Part shown: positions 5,957 to 6,137 of the stretch, piece after piece
How the letters are laid out: the number at the start of each line of letters is the position of its first letter
Numbering within the stretch: position 1 is the first letter of the stretch
Source of the DNA: Acidobacteriota bacterium
GTDB lineage: Bacteria; Acidobacteriota; Vicinamibacteria; Vicinamibacterales; 2-12-FULL-66-21
Length of the DNA: 6,137 nucleotides
Reading direction: 5' to 3'
NCBI GenBank assembly: GCA_013694635.1
Contig: JACDCA010000364.1
Coordinates: 1 to 6,137 of the forward strand
Program-made: the position numbers and the translations under genes
Notes under the pieces: generated by a model
Told to the model about the DNA's origin: nothing
Seen by the model: the letters and a program-made list of their open reading frames with translations, nothing else
Databases searched by the model: none

Positions 5957-6137
5957 TCGTCAACTTTATCTCCGTGCTTCCTGTTCTCCTCACGGCGAGC
6001 GCCGTCGTCGCGGTCGTCGCGGCGGCCGACCAGCGCGGTCAGAATGACAACGCGCTGCATGTCGTCCTGCCACGGGACGCGATCCCGGCCATCTTCGAGC
6101 CGGAGTTCGAGCCTGCGTCGAAGGCTCGCCTGGCGGA
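5953..6137 (+). CDS. Probable exported DUF3179 domain protein, N-terminal fragment (runs off the window)
   Basis: Sixty-one complete codons are open from ATG 5953 to the window end with no stop. The protein begins MIVNFISVLPVLLTASAVVA, a hydrophobic signal peptide or anchor ending near AAAD (23-26), so it is probably exported. After a short polar stretch comes VVLPRDAIPAIFEPEFEPAS (37-56). This resembles the opening of DUF3179 proteins, where a Lys/Arg-Asp-x-Ile-Pro-Ala-Ile motif is followed by Pro-x-Phe and then the main domain. That core, including the conserved region needed for a firm call, lies beyond the window. Function of the family is unknown. The start overlaps the DUF547 stop by four bases (ATGA), so it is the sixth gene of the same operon. 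If the DUF3179 match fails, it should be treated as an unidentified exported protein. Confidence 0.65.
   Translation, partial: MIVNFISVLPVLLTASAVVAVVAAADQRGQNDNALHVVLPRDAIPAIFEPEFEPASKARLA
6004..6021 (+). repeat. Two tandem copies of a 9-base unit in the signal peptide
   Basis: GTCGTCGCG occurs twice back to back and encodes Val-Val-Ala twice in the hydrophobic core of the last gene's signal sequence. It is probably a simple low-complexity duplication tolerated in a signal peptide and may vary in length between strains. Confidence 0.5.

Overview
This window is a GC-rich bacterial fragment, most likely from a draft or metagenome assembly. Its first 31 bases are an untrimmed Illumina Nextera (Tn5 mosaic-end) adapter, so the contig really begins inside the first gene. 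Strong G/C preference at third codon positions, tight gene packing and the gene families would fit Acidobacteriota, Deltaproteobacteria-like groups or similar soil/sediment bacteria. Nothing in the window fixes the taxon, so this placement is only an inference.

All six genes lie on the + strand and look like one operon. They are, in order: (1) the C-terminal part of an FAD/NAD(P)-dependent disulfide oxidoreductase of the type often named 'mercuric reductase'; (2) a very large fusion protein with a PqqD-like domain, a radical SAM core, a SPASM domain, an ArsM-like methyltransferase, an ArsM-type C-terminal domain and a Cys-Cys tail; (3) a PiT-family inorganic phosphate transporter with two CXC pairs in its central loop; (4) a TVP38/TMEM64 (DedA/SNARE-associated) membrane protein; (5) an exported DUF547 protein; (6) the start of a probable exported DUF3179 protein, cut by the window end. 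Genes 2 to 6 are joined by four consecutive stop/start overlaps (one TGATG, three ATGA), so their translation is probably coupled. No RNA gene, mobile element, CRISPR array, promoter or terminator was seen. The only gap between genes is 18 bases.

The centre of interest is gene 2. Its methyltransferase half carries cysteines placed as in arsenite methyltransferases (YGCG, SNCVINLSPDK and GEC motifs, the last two 50 residues apart as in the characterised algal ArsM), plus a cysteine pair upstream and a Cys-Cys tail. Known organoarsenical pathways use separate proteins, ArsM with the radical SAM enzyme ArsS (arsenosugars) or ArsL with ArsM (arsinothricin). Here an unrelated-looking SPASM-type radical SAM module with a PqqD-like domain is fused to the methyltransferase. 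The working hypothesis is a single-polypeptide route that methylates a thiophilic metalloid (As(III) most likely; Sb, Se, Te or Hg not excluded) and also carries out a radical SAM step on it or on a carrier peptide. The flavin disulfide reductase could supply reduced thiols, the PiT transporter could handle arsenate/phosphate, and the membrane and exported proteins could serve transport or envelope steps. Domain assignments come from motif recognition; the pathway is inference.
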